Made by a program: the position numbers and the translations under genes
In this document: piece by piece, positions 9,936 through 18,696 of the stretch
How the letters are laid out: each line of letters opens with the position of its first letter
How positions within the stretch are numbered: the stretch's first letter is position 1
The notes under the pieces: generated by a model
Seen by the model: the letters and a program-made list of their open reading frames with translations, nothing else
What the model was told of the DNA's origin: nothing
Database searches by the model: none
Assembly: GCA_038246545.1 (NCBI GenBank)
Contig: JBBRVW010000010.1
Span: 35,854 to 99,853, forward strand
Direction of reading: 5' to 3'
Source: JBBRVW01 sp038246545
GTDB lineage: Bacteria > Actinomycetota > Actinomycetes > JACCUZ01
DNA length: 64,000 nucleotides

Positions 9936-10859
9936 ATGACGCTGCTCGCGGGGACCGTCACCGTCCGGGTGCCGGCCACGAGCGCCAACCTCGGACCCGG
10001 CTTCGACTGCCTCGGGCTGGCCCTCGACCTGCACGACGACCTCGTCCTGACCGCCGGCGACCCCGCCGACGGTGACCGGGTGGAGGTGGTGGTCCGCGGC
10101 GAGGGCGCCGGGGCCGTTCCCACCGACGCCTCGCACCTCGTCGTGCGCGCCGTCCACCGGGCTCTCGACGCGCTGGAGGAGGCGCACCCGCCCCTCACGC
10201 TGGCCTGCACCAACCGCATCCCGCACGGCCGCGGCCTCGGGTCGTCCGCCGCCGCCGTCGTGGCGGGGCTGCTCGCCGGCCGGGCACTCGTCCCCGACGG
10301 CAACGCCCGTCTCGACGACGACGCGATCCTGGCGCTGGCCAGCGACATGGAAGGCCACCCCGACAACGCCGCGGCGGCCCTGCTCGGAGGTCTCACGATC
10401 GCGTGGTCCGAAGGCGGTCGGGTTCGCGCCGTACGCGTCGAGCCGCGCGCGGACCTGCGGGCCACCGTTCTCGTGCCGGAGGTGCAGCTCGCCACCGAGA
10501 CCTCCCGGGGGCTGCTGCCCACGACCGTCCAGCACGCCGACGCTGCCCTCACCGCCGGTCGGGCCGCCCTGCTGGTGGCGGCCCTCACGGGCGTACCCCC
10601 CGTCCGGGGGGTCCTCCTGCCGGCCACCGAGGACCGCCTGCACCAGGCGCAGCGGGCACCCGCGATGCCGGCGTCGGCCGGGCTGGTGCGCGCGCTGCGA
10701 GCCGCCGGCCGCGCGGCGGTCGTGTCCGGCGCCGGCCCGACCGTCCTGGTCCTCGACGAGGACGACGTCGACCCGCCGGCGTCGCCGCTGGTGCCCGACG
10801 GCTGGCGGGTGCTGCCGCTTGCCGTCGCCCGCGGGGGCGCCACCGCGAGCCGCGACTGA
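9936..10859 (+). CDS. thrB: Homoserine kinase
   Basis: This GHMP kinase phosphorylates homoserine to O-phosphohomoserine, the substrate of ThrC. The 307-aa protein has the N-terminal VRVPATSANLGPGFDCLGLA motif, the ATP-binding PHGRGLGSSAAAVV loop (about residues 98-111), and a C-terminal SGAGPTVLVL motif. It is the last gene of the hom-thrC-thrB operon and is separated from rho by a 363-bp leader. Confidence 0.97.
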   Translation: MTLLAGTVTVRVPATSANLGPGFDCLGLALDLHDDLVLTAGDPADGDRVEVVVRGEGAGAVPTDASHLVVRAVHRALDALEEAHPPLTLACTNRIPHGRGLGSSAAAVVAGLLAGRALVPDGNARLDDDAILALASDMEGHPDNAAAALLGGLTIAWSEGGRVRAVRVEPRADLRATVLVPEVQLATETSRGLLPTTVQHADAALTAGRAALLVAALTGVPPVRGVLLPATEDRLHQAQRAPAMPASAGLVRALRAAGRAAVVSGAGPTVLVLDEDDVDPPASPLVPDGWRVLPLAVARGGATASRD

Positions 10860-11222
10860 CCGGTCCGTACCGCAGGTTTCGGCAGGTCAGGAACGAACGA
10901 ACCCCCGGTGGTGTTACCCTCGGCAGCGCACCAGCAGCCACTGCGCGTGGCCGGTGCCCCGCCACGATTTCCCCGGTCGCCAGGTTCCCCCTCCGGAGCA
11001 GGGCGCCCGACGTCGTACGACCCGTGCGATGACCGTGGCCACCCACCGCACCGTCCCGGCACCGCCGGGACATCGGTCGGAGGAGCCCACGGGGACGGCA
11101 GGGCCGCCCGCACGCGCAGCCCCGGAACCTGGTGAGCGATCCACCTTTCCGCGTCCCGCACCGGACGAAGCAGCCCGACCGGAGCCGCCGTCGCGCGGCC
11201 CGTCGCCAGGAAGGACCACTCT
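10860..11222 (+). promoter_or_regulatory. rho promoter and long 5' leader
   Basis: The 363 bp between thrB and rho contain no convincing gene. A -10-like TACCCT lies at 10915-10920, which would give an untranslated leader of about 295 nt. Long leaders on rho are common and are used for autogenous control of termination, so such a role is plausible here. An open frame from the ATG at 11030 continues past the rho start in another frame and is probably not translated. A purine-rich AGGAAGG lies just before the rho GTG. Confidence 0.5.
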
Positions 11223-13208
11223 GTGTCCGACAGCACCGATCTCCTCGACGCGCCTGCCTCCGCAGCCGCCGGGGACACCTCCGCCGAGCAGGCCTCTGCC
11301 GGCAAGGCCGCGGCCCGCAAGCGCCCCGCCGGTCTCTCCGGCATGGTTCTCGCGGAGCTGCAGGGCCTCGCGGGCGAGCTCGGCATCAGAGGTACCGCCA
11401 AGATGCGGAAGGGCCAGCTGATCGAGGCCATCAAGGAGCGCCAGGACGGCGGCTCGAGCGCGCCCGCCCCCGCTGCCGACACCCAGACCGCGCCGCGCGC
11501 CCGGCGTGAGCGCGGCGCCCGCGCCGGCCGCGGCGCCGTCAAGAAGGACGCTGCCGCCGACCAGGCCGACGCCGCCCAGGAGCGGTCCGACCGCACCGAC
11601 CGCACCGACCGTCAGGACCGCACCGACCGTCAGGACCGCGCCGCCCGGGCCGACCGCCAGAGCAGCCAGGACGCCAAGGACCTCACGGACGGCCCGGACG
11701 ACGGCGCCGACCGTCAGCGTGACCGGGGCGAGCGGGCCGACCGCCAGCGCGACCGGGGCGACCGCACCCCGAACCAGCAGGCCGGGACCCCCGGCCGCGA
11801 CCGCACCGACCGCGCCCAGGGCCAGCCAGGTGGCGGCACCCAGAACCGAGACCGCACCCAGAACCCGCAGGGCACCGGCGGCCAGCAGCCGCAGGGTGCC
11901 ACCGGCGAGGACGAGTTCGACGACCGCGGTGGCCGCGGCCGGCGCCGGGGCCGCTACCGTGACCGGAACCGCAACCGCGCCCGGGGCGGCCGTGACGGCT
12001 TCGTCCCGAACGACAGCGGCGACGGCGACCTGCCGGAGGTCAGCGAGGACGACGTCCTGATCCCGGTCGCGGGCATCCTCGACATCCACGACAACTACGC
12101 GTTCGTCCGGACCTCGGGGTACCTGCCCGGCTCCAACGACATCTACGTCACGCTCGCCCAGGTCCGCAAGGCCGGCCTGCGCAAGGGCGACGCGATCACC
12201 GGCGCCGTGCGCCAGCCCGGCGAGGGTGAGCGCAAGGAGAAGTTCAACGCGCTGGTCCGTCTCGACAGCGTCAACGGCGCGGACCCGTCCAAGGCCCTCA
12301 ACCGTGTCGAGTTCAGCAAGCTGACCCCGCTGTACCCGCAGGAGAGGCTGCGCCTCGAGACCGAGCCGCACATCCTCACGACTCGGGTCATCGACCTGGT
12401 GGCGCCGATCGGCAAGGGCCAGCGCGGCCTCATCGTCTCGCCGTCGAAGTCCGGCAAGACGATGGTGATGCAGGCGATCGCCAACGCCATCTCGACGAAC
12501 AACCCCGAGGTCCACCTCATGGTCGTGCTCGTCGACGAGCGGCCGGAGGAGGTCACCGACATGCAGCGCGCGGTGAAGGGCGAGGTCATCGCCTCGACCT
12601 TCGACCGACCGGCTGAGGACCACACGATCGTGGCCGAGCTGTCCATCGAGCGGGCCAAGCGGCTGGTCGAGCTCGGTCACGACGTCGTCGTGCTGCTCGA
12701 CGGCATCACCCGCCTCGGCCGGGCCTACACCCTCGCCGCCCCGGCGAGCGGCCGGATCCTGTCCGGCGGTGTCGACTCCACCGCGCTCTACCCGCCGAAG
12801 CGGTTCTTCGGTGCAGCGCGCAACATCGAGAACGGTGGCTCGCTCACGATCCTCGCCACCGCCCTGGTCGAGACCGGATCGCGGATGGACGAGGTGATCT
12901 TCGAGGAGTTCAAGGGCACCGGCAACATGGAGCTCAAGCTCGACCGCAAGCTGGCGGACAAGCGGGTGTTCCCGGCGGTCGACGTCGACGCCTCCGGCAC
13001 CCGCCGTGAGGACATCCTCATGGGCAAGGACGAGCTCCAGGTCGTCTGGAAGCTCCGCCGCGTCCTGCACGCGCTCGACACCGGGCAGGCGCTGGACCTG
13101 CTGCTGGACCGGATGAAGAAGACCAGCAGCAACGCGGAGTTCCTGCGCCAGGTGCAGCAGACCATGCCGATGCCGGGCAACGGTGGCGGCAAGGACGACC
13201 AGGACTGA
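11223..13208 (+). CDS. rho: Transcription termination factor Rho
   Basis: Rho is a hexameric RNA-dependent ATPase that ends transcription. The 661-aa protein keeps the N-terminal Rho fold (MVLAELQGLAGELGIRGTAK), the RNA-binding segment VAGILDIHDNYAFVRTSGYL, the P-loop SPSKSGKTMVM (about residues 405-415), and VLVDERPEEVTDMQR. Between about residues 85 and 270 is a low-complexity insert rich in Asp, Arg, Thr and Gln with repeated DRTDRQ units, then Arg/Gly-rich sequence. Such N-terminal inserts are typical of actinobacterial Rho and add RNA-binding capacity. The GTG start follows AGGAAGG. Confidence 0.97.
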   Translation: MSDSTDLLDAPASAAAGDTSAEQASAGKAAARKRPAGLSGMVLAELQGLAGELGIRGTAKMRKGQLIEAIKERQDGGSSAPAPAADTQTAPRARRERGARAGRGAVKKDAAADQADAAQERSDRTDRTDRQDRTDRQDRAARADRQSSQDAKDLTDGPDDGADRQRDRGERADRQRDRGDRTPNQQAGTPGRDRTDRAQGQPGGGTQNRDRTQNPQGTGGQQPQGATGEDEFDDRGGRGRRRGRYRDRNRNRARGGRDGFVPNDSGDGDLPEVSEDDVLIPVAGILDIHDNYAFVRTSGYLPGSNDIYVTLAQVRKAGLRKGDAITGAVRQPGEGERKEKFNALVRLDSVNGADPSKALNRVEFSKLTPLYPQERLRLETEPHILTTRVIDLVAPIGKGQRGLIVSPSKSGKTMVMQAIANAISTNNPEVHLMVVLVDERPEEVTDMQRAVKGEVIASTFDRPAEDHTIVAELSIERAKRLVELGHDVVVLLDGITRLGRAYTLAAPASGRILSGGVDSTALYPPKRFFGAARNIENGGSLTILATALVETGSRMDEVIFEEFKGTGNMELKLDRKLADKRVFPAVDVDASGTRREDILMGKDELQVVWKLRRVLHALDTGQALDLLLDRMKKTSSNAEFLRQVQQTMPMPGNGGGKDDQD

Positions 13209-13245
13209 CACCTGACGGTCGGGAACGATCCGACGGCCGGCTGAG

Positions 13246-13283
13246 CGACGGCGGGAGCGGGCTGCGGCCCCCTCCCGCCGTCG
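13246..13283 (+). terminator. rho transcription terminator hairpin
   Basis: CGACGGCGGGAG (13246-13257) pairs perfectly with CTCCCGCCGTCG (13272-13283) around a 14-nt loop, 38 bp after the rho stop. There is no T tract, as is common in high-GC actinobacteria. It separates rho from the surface-protein operon that begins at 13449. Confidence 0.75.
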
Positions 13284-13448
13284 TGCGTCGGTGCCCGCCG
13301 CCCGCCCGTCACCCGACCGGCCTAGTCCGAACGGCACGTGGACTCTGCCCACCCGAATGATCCAGTTCCCACGGGTTCCGGCCGACACCACTTCCAGACC
13401 AGCTGTGCCGACCCGGCACGGCTGCTGGACGGCAGGGAGCGACCGACG

Positions 13449-13967
13449 ATGGGTGTGCAGACGGCGAGGCTCGGGCAGCGGACCCGGCTGCAGATGGTCC
13501 TGGCCGTACTGGCCGTCAGCGTGCTCGCAGCGCTGACGACCGCGCCGGCCGCCAACGCCGCGGCCAAGGACGTCTCCCCCTCGCCGAGCTGCTACTTCGC
13601 CAACGCGAACGGCACGGTCACCGTCACGGTGGACGTCACCAACGACAACGCCACCGCGACGACGCTGCCGGTCGGCGCGCAGAACAAGATCAACCCCGGG
13701 GCGGAGGACCGCGGTCAGCCGACGACGTTCGCCCCCGGCACCACGACCAACGCGTGGTCGGCGACCTTCACCTCGGCCGAGTTCGACAAGGTCAAGTGGA
13801 ACCTCGACGGCAAGGCGGTCTCGCTCTACACGACCACGGTCTGCGCGGCGACCACCGTGCCTGCCGACGGCAACCCGCTCGCCGTCCTGGTGTTCGGCGC
13901 GCTGACGGCGCTCGTCGGGGCGGCGTTCCTCGGGGAACGCCGTCGTCGTGCCGGGGCCGCCGGGTGA
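13449..13967 (+). CDS. Secreted protein with VPxxG-helix-Arg C-terminal sorting-like signal (1)
   Basis: The 172-aa product has a signal peptide (about 1-38, cleavage near ANA-A), a beta-rich Ser/Thr/Asn-rich domain with two cysteines (C48, C132), then VPADGNP, a hydrophobic helix (about 143-161) and the basic end GERRRR. This order (short motif, helix, Arg cluster) is that of exosortase or sortase substrates; the VPxxG resembles PEP-CTERM-type signals. It aligns with the next gene through QNKINPG ... QPTTFAPG and a Cys just before VPxxG. ATG at 13449 follows GGCAGGGAG; an in-frame ATG at 13338 would add an unlikely tail before the signal peptide. It opens an operon containing an exosortase-like gene. 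Function of the mature domain is unknown. Confidence 0.75.
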   Translation: MGVQTARLGQRTRLQMVLAVLAVSVLAALTTAPAANAAAKDVSPSPSCYFANANGTVTVTVDVTNDNATATTLPVGAQNKINPGAEDRGQPTTFAPGTTTNAWSATFTSAEFDKVKWNLDGKAVSLYTTTVCAATTVPADGNPLAVLVFGALTALVGAAFLGERRRRAGAAG

Positions 13968-14524
13968 CCCCACGCTGCGTCGTCGGCGCCGTGCAGAAGG
14001 CGGCCGGCGCACTCCGGGCCGTACTGCTCGTCGCCCTCGTGGTGACGGCAGCCTCCGGGCTGACCGCTACCGCTGCCGAGGCCGCAACGATCGACTGCCC
14101 CAACCAGTCCTCCAACGCGTGCAAGAACACGGAGCCGGTGGTCGATTGCGCCTGGAACAACGGTGACGGCACGACGTCGTTCGTGTGGGGCTGGGACAAC
14201 CCGAGCTCGGACACGGCGCACGCCGTCGCGGGCAGCGCCCAGAACAGGTTGACGCCCACCGGGACCGCGACCCAGCCGGAGCTGTTCGCTCCGGGACGCC
14301 ACCAGAACGCCTTCTGGGTGACGGTTGCCGGTAGCTCCTCGTCCTGGCGGCTGGGGAACACCTCGGTCACCGCCACCAGCGGCAGCACGCCCGCCTGCGC
14401 GACCAAGCCGGTGCCCCAGATCGGCAGCGTGGGCATCCTGCTCGTCCTCGTCCTGCTGCTCGGGCTGGCAGCGCTGCTCGTCGTGGTCGCCCGGCCCCGA
14501 CGTCGTCCGGTGGAGGTCCGATGA
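13964..14524 (+). CDS. Secreted protein with VPxxG-helix-Arg C-terminal sorting-like signal (2)
   Basis: The 186-aa product is a paralogue of the preceding protein. It has a signal peptide (about 1-41), four cysteines in the mature part (C45, C53, C62, C145) plus one in the leader, the shared block QNRLTPTG ... QPELFAPG, then CATKPVPQIGS, a long hydrophobic helix (about 156-176) and RPRRRP. The GTG overlaps the preceding stop by 4 bp and the end overlaps the deacetylase gene by 4 bp. I infer that both are substrates of the exosortase-like protein encoded at 16622. The long upstream extension of this frame runs through the first paralogue and is not used. Confidence 0.75.
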   Translation: MTPRCVVGAVQKAAGALRAVLLVALVVTAASGLTATAAEAATIDCPNQSSNACKNTEPVVDCAWNNGDGTTSFVWGWDNPSSDTAHAVAGSAQNRLTPTGTATQPELFAPGRHQNAFWVTVAGSSSSWRLGNTSVTATSGSTPACATKPVPQIGSVGILLVLVLLLGLAALLVVVARPRRRPVEVR

Positions 14525-15219
14525 AGGTCCTGGCCGTCGGGGCGCACCCCGACGACATCGAGCTCGGCTGCGCGGGGACGCTGGCCCGCCACGTCGCCGC
14601 CGGCGACGAGGTGACCATGCTCGTGCTCACGCCCGGTGAGAGCGGCCCGCAGGGGCTCACCTCGCGGACCCGTGAGCAGGAGGCGGCGTCCGCCATGCTG
14701 GGCGCGAGGCTCATGTGGGGCCCGTACGACGACGGCTCGATCCCCACGGGGCGCGAGATCGTCTCCGTGCTCGACGAGGCCGTCGCCCTCACCGGTGCCG
14801 ACATCATGTACACGCACGCTCCCCACGACACCCACCAGGACCACGTGGCCACGTCGCAGGCCGTGCTGGCCGCCGGGCGCCGGCTGCAGCGGGTGCTCTT
14901 CTTCCAGTCGCCGTCGACCACGTCCTTCGACCCGACCGTGTTCGTCGACGTCGAGAGCACCCTCGCGACCAAGCTGGCCGCCCTGCGGGCGCACTGGTCG
15001 CAGGTCATGCAGTGCCCGATGGTCGATCTCGAGCACGTCGAGGTCGGGGCGCGCTACTGGGGGTCGCGGGCCAAGGTCTCCTACGCCGAGGCGTTCCTGT
15101 CGCCGCGCTTCGTCTGGGACATCGACCGGTCCGCCGACCGGGTCGGCGGGGAGCCTCTGTCCGAGCCCGTGCTCGCGCACGACCGCGGGTCCTCTGAGCT
15201 GGCCGGTCTGCGGCCGTGA
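14521..15219 (+). CDS. PIG-L/LmbE-family deacetylase
   Basis: This is a zinc-dependent de-N-acetylase family protein (232 aa). It has the N-terminal metal site GAHPDDIELGC (residues 7-17) and the second site in THAPHDTHQDH near residues 99-109. Relatives deacetylate N-acetylglucosamine on lipids, mycothiol precursors or other sugars. Here it sits between putative surface-protein genes and a GT2 glycosyltransferase, so an N-acetyl sugar of a surface glycan is the likeliest substrate. No membrane segment or signal peptide is evident, so it should act in the cytoplasm. Confidence 0.85.
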   Translation: MKVLAVGAHPDDIELGCAGTLARHVAAGDEVTMLVLTPGESGPQGLTSRTREQEAASAMLGARLMWGPYDDGSIPTGREIVSVLDEAVALTGADIMYTHAPHDTHQDHVATSQAVLAAGRRLQRVLFFQSPSTTSFDPTVFVDVESTLATKLAALRAHWSQVMQCPMVDLEHVEVGARYWGSRAKVSYAEAFLSPRFVWDIDRSADRVGGEPLSEPVLAHDRGSSELAGLRP

Positions 15220-16625
15220 CCACCGGGCGGCCCCCCGGCGCCGCCCTCGGCGCGACGAGCGCGACCAGCGCGCACGGCACGTCTGCCCCGTGGACGTTCC
15301 TCTACCTGCTGGCCGCGGGGTCGCTGCTAGTAGCGCTGGTGGGCGTGGACGTCGCGATCATCGCGGCCTCGGTCGTGGTGAACCTGGCCTTCCTCGCGTT
15401 CTTCCTCCGGCACGTCGCGTTCGCGTCGGCGTCGGTGCGGTGGGCGCCGAAGGACCTCTACGCCGAGAACGAGGTCGACCTCGGCTACCGCCCCAACGTC
15501 AGCATCCTCGTCGCGTGCCACAACGAGGCACTGGTCGCCGAGTCACTGGTGCGCGGGCTCTCCGCCCTGCACTACTCGCGGGCCCGGCTCGAGGTCATCC
15601 TGGTCGACGACGCCTCCACCGACGGGACGGGTGACCTGCTCGAGCGGCTCACAGCCGGCCAGCGGCACATGCGTGTGCTGCACCGACTGCCGGGCTCCGG
15701 TGGCGGGAAGTCCGGCGCCCTGAACGAGGCCGCCGAGGTCGCGCGCGGCGAGATCATCGTGATCTTCGACGCCGACCACATCCCGCGGCGCAACGTCGTC
15801 GACCGGTTGGTGCGGCACTTCCAGGACACGCGGGTGTCCGCCGTCCAGGGCCGCTGCGTCGTCCGCAACTCGGTGCAGTCCAAGCTCGCGCGCTCGATCG
15901 CCATCGACTACTTCTCCGGCTACCTCGTCAACGAGTACGGCCGGCAGGCCCTCTTCGAGCTCCCGGCGTACGGCGGCGCCAACTGCGCGGTCCGGGCCTC
16001 GACCCTCAGGGAGCTGGGCGGCTGGAACGCCGACAGCGTCACCGAGGACACCGACCTCACGTTGCGTGTCCTGCTACACGGCTACCGGGTGCGCTACGAC
16101 ATCACCGCGGTCGACACCGAGGAGGGGGCGACCACCCTCAAGCGGTTCGTCGGCCAGCGGTACCGCTGGGCCCGCGGGCACCAGCAGGTGTGGCGCGACT
16201 ACCGCCGCGCGGTCCTCACGTCGCCGGGGCTCAGTCTCGCCGAGCGGGTCGAGACGATGATGTTCCTGCTCGTCTACCACGTCCCCGTCCTGTGCACGAT
16301 CACCCTGCTGATGACCGGCCTGCGGGTGGCAGGGGTCGGCCCGCACGTGAGCGTCTTCGAGCTGCTCCCGCTCGCCGCGCTGCTTTTCGCCGGCCCGTTC
16401 TGCGAGCTGGCCGTCGGCCTGATCGTCGGCCGGGCACCGCGCCGGTCGGCCTGGTCGATCGCCTGGATGACCCCGATCTTCTTCGTCTTCATGCTGGTCT
16501 GCACCCGGGCGTGGGTCGACGGGCTGCTCGGCCGGTCGTACTCCTGGGTCAAGACCGCCCGGTCGTCCTGGTCGGCCCTCGACGGCGGCGAGGGTCCGGC
16601 CGCCGAGGGGAGCGTGGCCGCGTGA
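15216..16625 (+). CDS. Membrane GT2 glycosyltransferase (exosortase-associated type)
   Basis: This is a processive-type family 2 glycosyltransferase (469 aa), likely polymerising or transferring sugars at the membrane. Two N-terminal helices (about 25-68) precede a catalytic domain with VDDAST (about 129-134), FDADH (about 183-187), TEDTD (about 275) and QRYRWARG (about 313-320), the D,D,D,QxxRW set of cellulose/hyaluronan synthase-like enzymes. Further helices follow to about residue 440. The next gene is the exosortase-like protein, in overlap. A GT2 adjacent to an XrtG-type exosortase is a pairing known from Gram-positive bacteria. Confidence 0.88.
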   Translation: MTTGRPPGAALGATSATSAHGTSAPWTFLYLLAAGSLLVALVGVDVAIIAASVVVNLAFLAFFLRHVAFASASVRWAPKDLYAENEVDLGYRPNVSILVACHNEALVAESLVRGLSALHYSRARLEVILVDDASTDGTGDLLERLTAGQRHMRVLHRLPGSGGGKSGALNEAAEVARGEIIVIFDADHIPRRNVVDRLVRHFQDTRVSAVQGRCVVRNSVQSKLARSIAIDYFSGYLVNEYGRQALFELPAYGGANCAVRASTLRELGGWNADSVTEDTDLTLRVLLHGYRVRYDITAVDTEEGATTLKRFVGQRYRWARGHQQVWRDYRRAVLTSPGLSLAERVETMMFLLVYHVPVLCTITLLMTGLRVAGVGPHVSVFELLPLAALLFAGPFCELAVGLIVGRAPRRSAWSIAWMTPIFFVFMLVCTRAWVDGLLGRSYSWVKTARSSWSALDGGEGPAAEGSVAA

Positions 16626-17158
16626 CCGCCCGCCGGTTCACGGTCCTCACCGCGCTCGCGCTGTCGCTGCTGGTGGCGGTGGGCGGCTTCTACCTGCTCA
16701 ACGGCGCCGCGCGGCGGGTCGAGGAGCTGCTGGTGATGGCGTTCCTGCGGCCCATGGGCGGCCGGGCCGGTCTCGTGAACGGCCACATGTTCCAGCTGCT
16801 GCCCCCCGACCAGCTCGCGTTCCGGGCCGTCCTCACGCCGTACTGCTCGGCGCTGATCCCGGTGCTCGCGCTCGCCGTCATCGGCTTCTTCATCCTGTCC
16901 GGCAGCGTGGTCCGCCGCCTGGTGTCCGTGCTCACCGCCACGGCCCTGATCCTCGTCTGCAACGTGCTGCGGATCTCGGCCTCGCTCTGGATGGGCTACG
17001 AGTTCGGCGGCACCGCGCTCGTCCTCTTCCACGACTGGGTGGGCACGTTCTTCGCCCTCGCGTACACGATGGCCGGCTTCTTCCTCATGCTCTACCTGAT
17101 CCTCCCCAGCCCCTCGGCCAAGATCCCGCGGGCCGCGCGGGTCAGCGACGTGCTCTAA
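16622..17158 (+). CDS. Exosortase/archaeosortase-family membrane transpeptidase (XrtG-like)
   Basis: This family consists of multi-pass membrane cysteine transpeptidases that cut C-terminally anchored surface proteins and pass them to another anchor. The 178-aa protein has about four helices. It carries the three expected catalytic positions in order: C75 (TPYCSALIP), R117 (NVLRISASLW) and H137 (FHDWVG). The length fits the short Gram-positive exosortase type. The GTG overlaps the GT2 stop by 4 bp. Two genes in the same operon encode proteins ending in VPxxG-helix-Arg, the expected substrate layout. I assigned the family from the motif pattern, not from a database search; an unrelated four-helix protein remains possible. 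Confidence 0.75.
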   Translation: MTARRFTVLTALALSLLVAVGGFYLLNGAARRVEELLVMAFLRPMGGRAGLVNGHMFQLLPPDQLAFRAVLTPYCSALIPVLALAVIGFFILSGSVVRRLVSVLTATALILVCNVLRISASLWMGYEFGGTALVLFHDWVGTFFALAYTMAGFFLMLYLILPSPSAKIPRAARVSDVL

Positions 17159-17190
17159 AGCCCGGGCCGCATTCATCCGAATGGAGCAGT

Positions 17191-18696
17191 GTGAACTTCT
17201 CGGCTGCTGACACCCTGACCGGACCGACGCTCACCCTGGTGACGCTGCTCGTCGGCCTGGCCGCCCTCTTCGTCGCCGTGGGCTGGCGGGCGGTGCGCTT
17301 CCTGCGCGTGCGCCGTGGGATCTCGGCCGGACTGCGCGACCACGACGCCGGGGTGCGGGTGGCTGCCGTCCTGCAGGCCGCGGAGATCGGCCTGACCTCC
17401 ACCGCGCCGGCCCTGCTGAAGGCGGTCCGCGAGGAGCGTGACCCCTCGGTGCTCGCCGCGGTGGTCCGCACGGTGGCCGCCCGCCAGTGGGAGCCGGCGT
17501 CCACCAGCGGCATCGTCGAGCTGCGGCTGTGGGCGCGCGCCTACTCCGGCAAGCACCCCGAGGTCCGCGCCGCCAGCCAGAGCGAGCCCATGCTGCCGGG
17601 CATCGCCGGAGCCGTGCCGCCGCCCTCGCTGGACCCCGGCCGCGCCGAGGAGTTCCGGACCCGGTCCGACCAGGTGCCCGAGTTGGTCGTCGTCACCCCG
17701 CGCGTCCCGGCGACCCAGGTCGTCAGCCCCTGGCTCGCGCCCGACCCCGACCCGCTGCACCCCACCACCGTGCTGGTCACCGGCGCCGGCGGCCCGGCAG
17801 GTGTCGCCGTGATCCGCGCGCTGCTCGCCGCGGGGCACCAGCCCGTCGCCCTGGACGCCGACGCGAGCGCGGTGGGGCTGCGCCTCACCGAGCAGTCGCA
17901 CGTCGTTCCGCGCTACGACGACCCGAGCTACCTCGCCGCCCTCGTGCGGGCTGCCACCGTCTCGTCGGCGCAGGCGCTGATCTGCACCGTCGCCGAGGAG
18001 TACCCCGCCCTGCTCCCCGCCCATCCGTACCTCGAGGAGTCCGGTGTCAGGACGCTGATGCCGTCCCGCGCCGCCGTCGAGGCGTGCCTCGACAAGTGGG
18101 CTTTCGCCGGCCTGATGACGACGGCCGGGCTCCCGGGTCCGGCCACCGGGCTTGGCAGTGCCACCGGCATCCCCGGCCCGTGGGTGGTCAAGCCCCGCTA
18201 CGGCCGAGGCAGCCGGGACGTGCACGTCGTGGCCACGAGCACCAGGCTGCGCGCGCTGATCGGAGCTGTCCCCGACCCGATCGTGCAGACCCAGCTGACC
18301 GGCCGGGAGTTCACGGTGGATGCCCTGGTCGACACCACCGGCGTCGTCGTCGCGGCCTCGCCGCGGTGGCGCCTCGAGACCAAGGGGGGCATCTCCACGA
18401 AGGGGGAGACCTTCGAGGACGAGGAGGTCACCAACGTCTGCTCGCTGGTCCTGAAGGCGGTCGACCTGATCGGGCCGGCGAACGTCCAGGGCTTCGTCGC
18501 CGAGGACGGTGGCGTGGTCGTGCACGAGGTGAACCCGCGGTTCTCCGGCGGCCTCCCACTCACGCTGTACGCCGGTGCCGACGTCGTCGGCGAGTACCTC
18601 CGCGCCATCCTCGGGCTGCCCATGCGCCCCGACCGCCTGGTCGCCCGTCCCGGCGTCCGCATGATGCGGCACTTCTGCGAGGTGTTCGAGGGGTGA
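17191..18696 (+). CDS. Membrane-anchored ATP-grasp ligase with HEAT-like N-terminus
   Basis: The C-terminal half is an ATP-grasp enzyme (forms amide or peptide bonds through an acyl-phosphate). It shows VLVTGAGGPAGVAVIRALL (about 194-212), the ATP-binding lysine in VVKPRYGRGSRDV (about 332-344), and HEVNPRFSGG with metal-binding Glu/Asn. It is closest to CarB-like or PylC-like ATP-grasps. Unusually the first 190 residues hold a transmembrane helix (about 15-32), a HEAT-like helical block (about 50-98) and a linker, placing the ligase at the membrane. In this operon it may modify a surface glycan or protein. The substrate cannot be told from the sequence. The GTG starts 32 bp after the exosortase-like gene. 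Confidence 0.8.
   Translation: MNFSAADTLTGPTLTLVTLLVGLAALFVAVGWRAVRFLRVRRGISAGLRDHDAGVRVAAVLQAAEIGLTSTAPALLKAVREERDPSVLAAVVRTVAARQWEPASTSGIVELRLWARAYSGKHPEVRAASQSEPMLPGIAGAVPPPSLDPGRAEEFRTRSDQVPELVVVTPRVPATQVVSPWLAPDPDPLHPTTVLVTGAGGPAGVAVIRALLAAGHQPVALDADASAVGLRLTEQSHVVPRYDDPSYLAALVRAATVSSAQALICTVAEEYPALLPAHPYLEESGVRTLMPSRAAVEACLDKWAFAGLMTTAGLPGPATGLGSATGIPGPWVVKPRYGRGSRDVHVVATSTRLRALIGAVPDPIVQTQLTGREFTVDALVDTTGVVVAASPRWRLETKGGISTKGETFEDEEVTNVCSLVLKAVDLIGPANVQGFVAEDGGVVVHEVNPRFSGGLPLTLYAGADVVGEYLRAILGLPMRPDRLVARPGVRMMRHFCEVFEG

Noticed and set aside
11560..11760. Tandem repeat in rho as a mobile or CRISPR-like repeat
   Set aside because: It is in frame and encodes the DRTDRQ-rich insert that is normal for actinobacterial Rho.
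8621..14012. Long minus-strand open frames over hom-thrC-thrB-rho (994 and 1032 codons)
   Set aside because: They are complements of conserved biosynthetic genes, with low-complexity Arg/Gly/Asp sequence and no recognisable motif.
17487..18692. A 784-codon frame suggesting WecB fused to an N-terminal Arg-rich domain
   Set aside because: The extra sequence is the shifted frame of the ATP-grasp gene. WecB homology begins exactly at the GTG overlapping the ATP-grasp stop.
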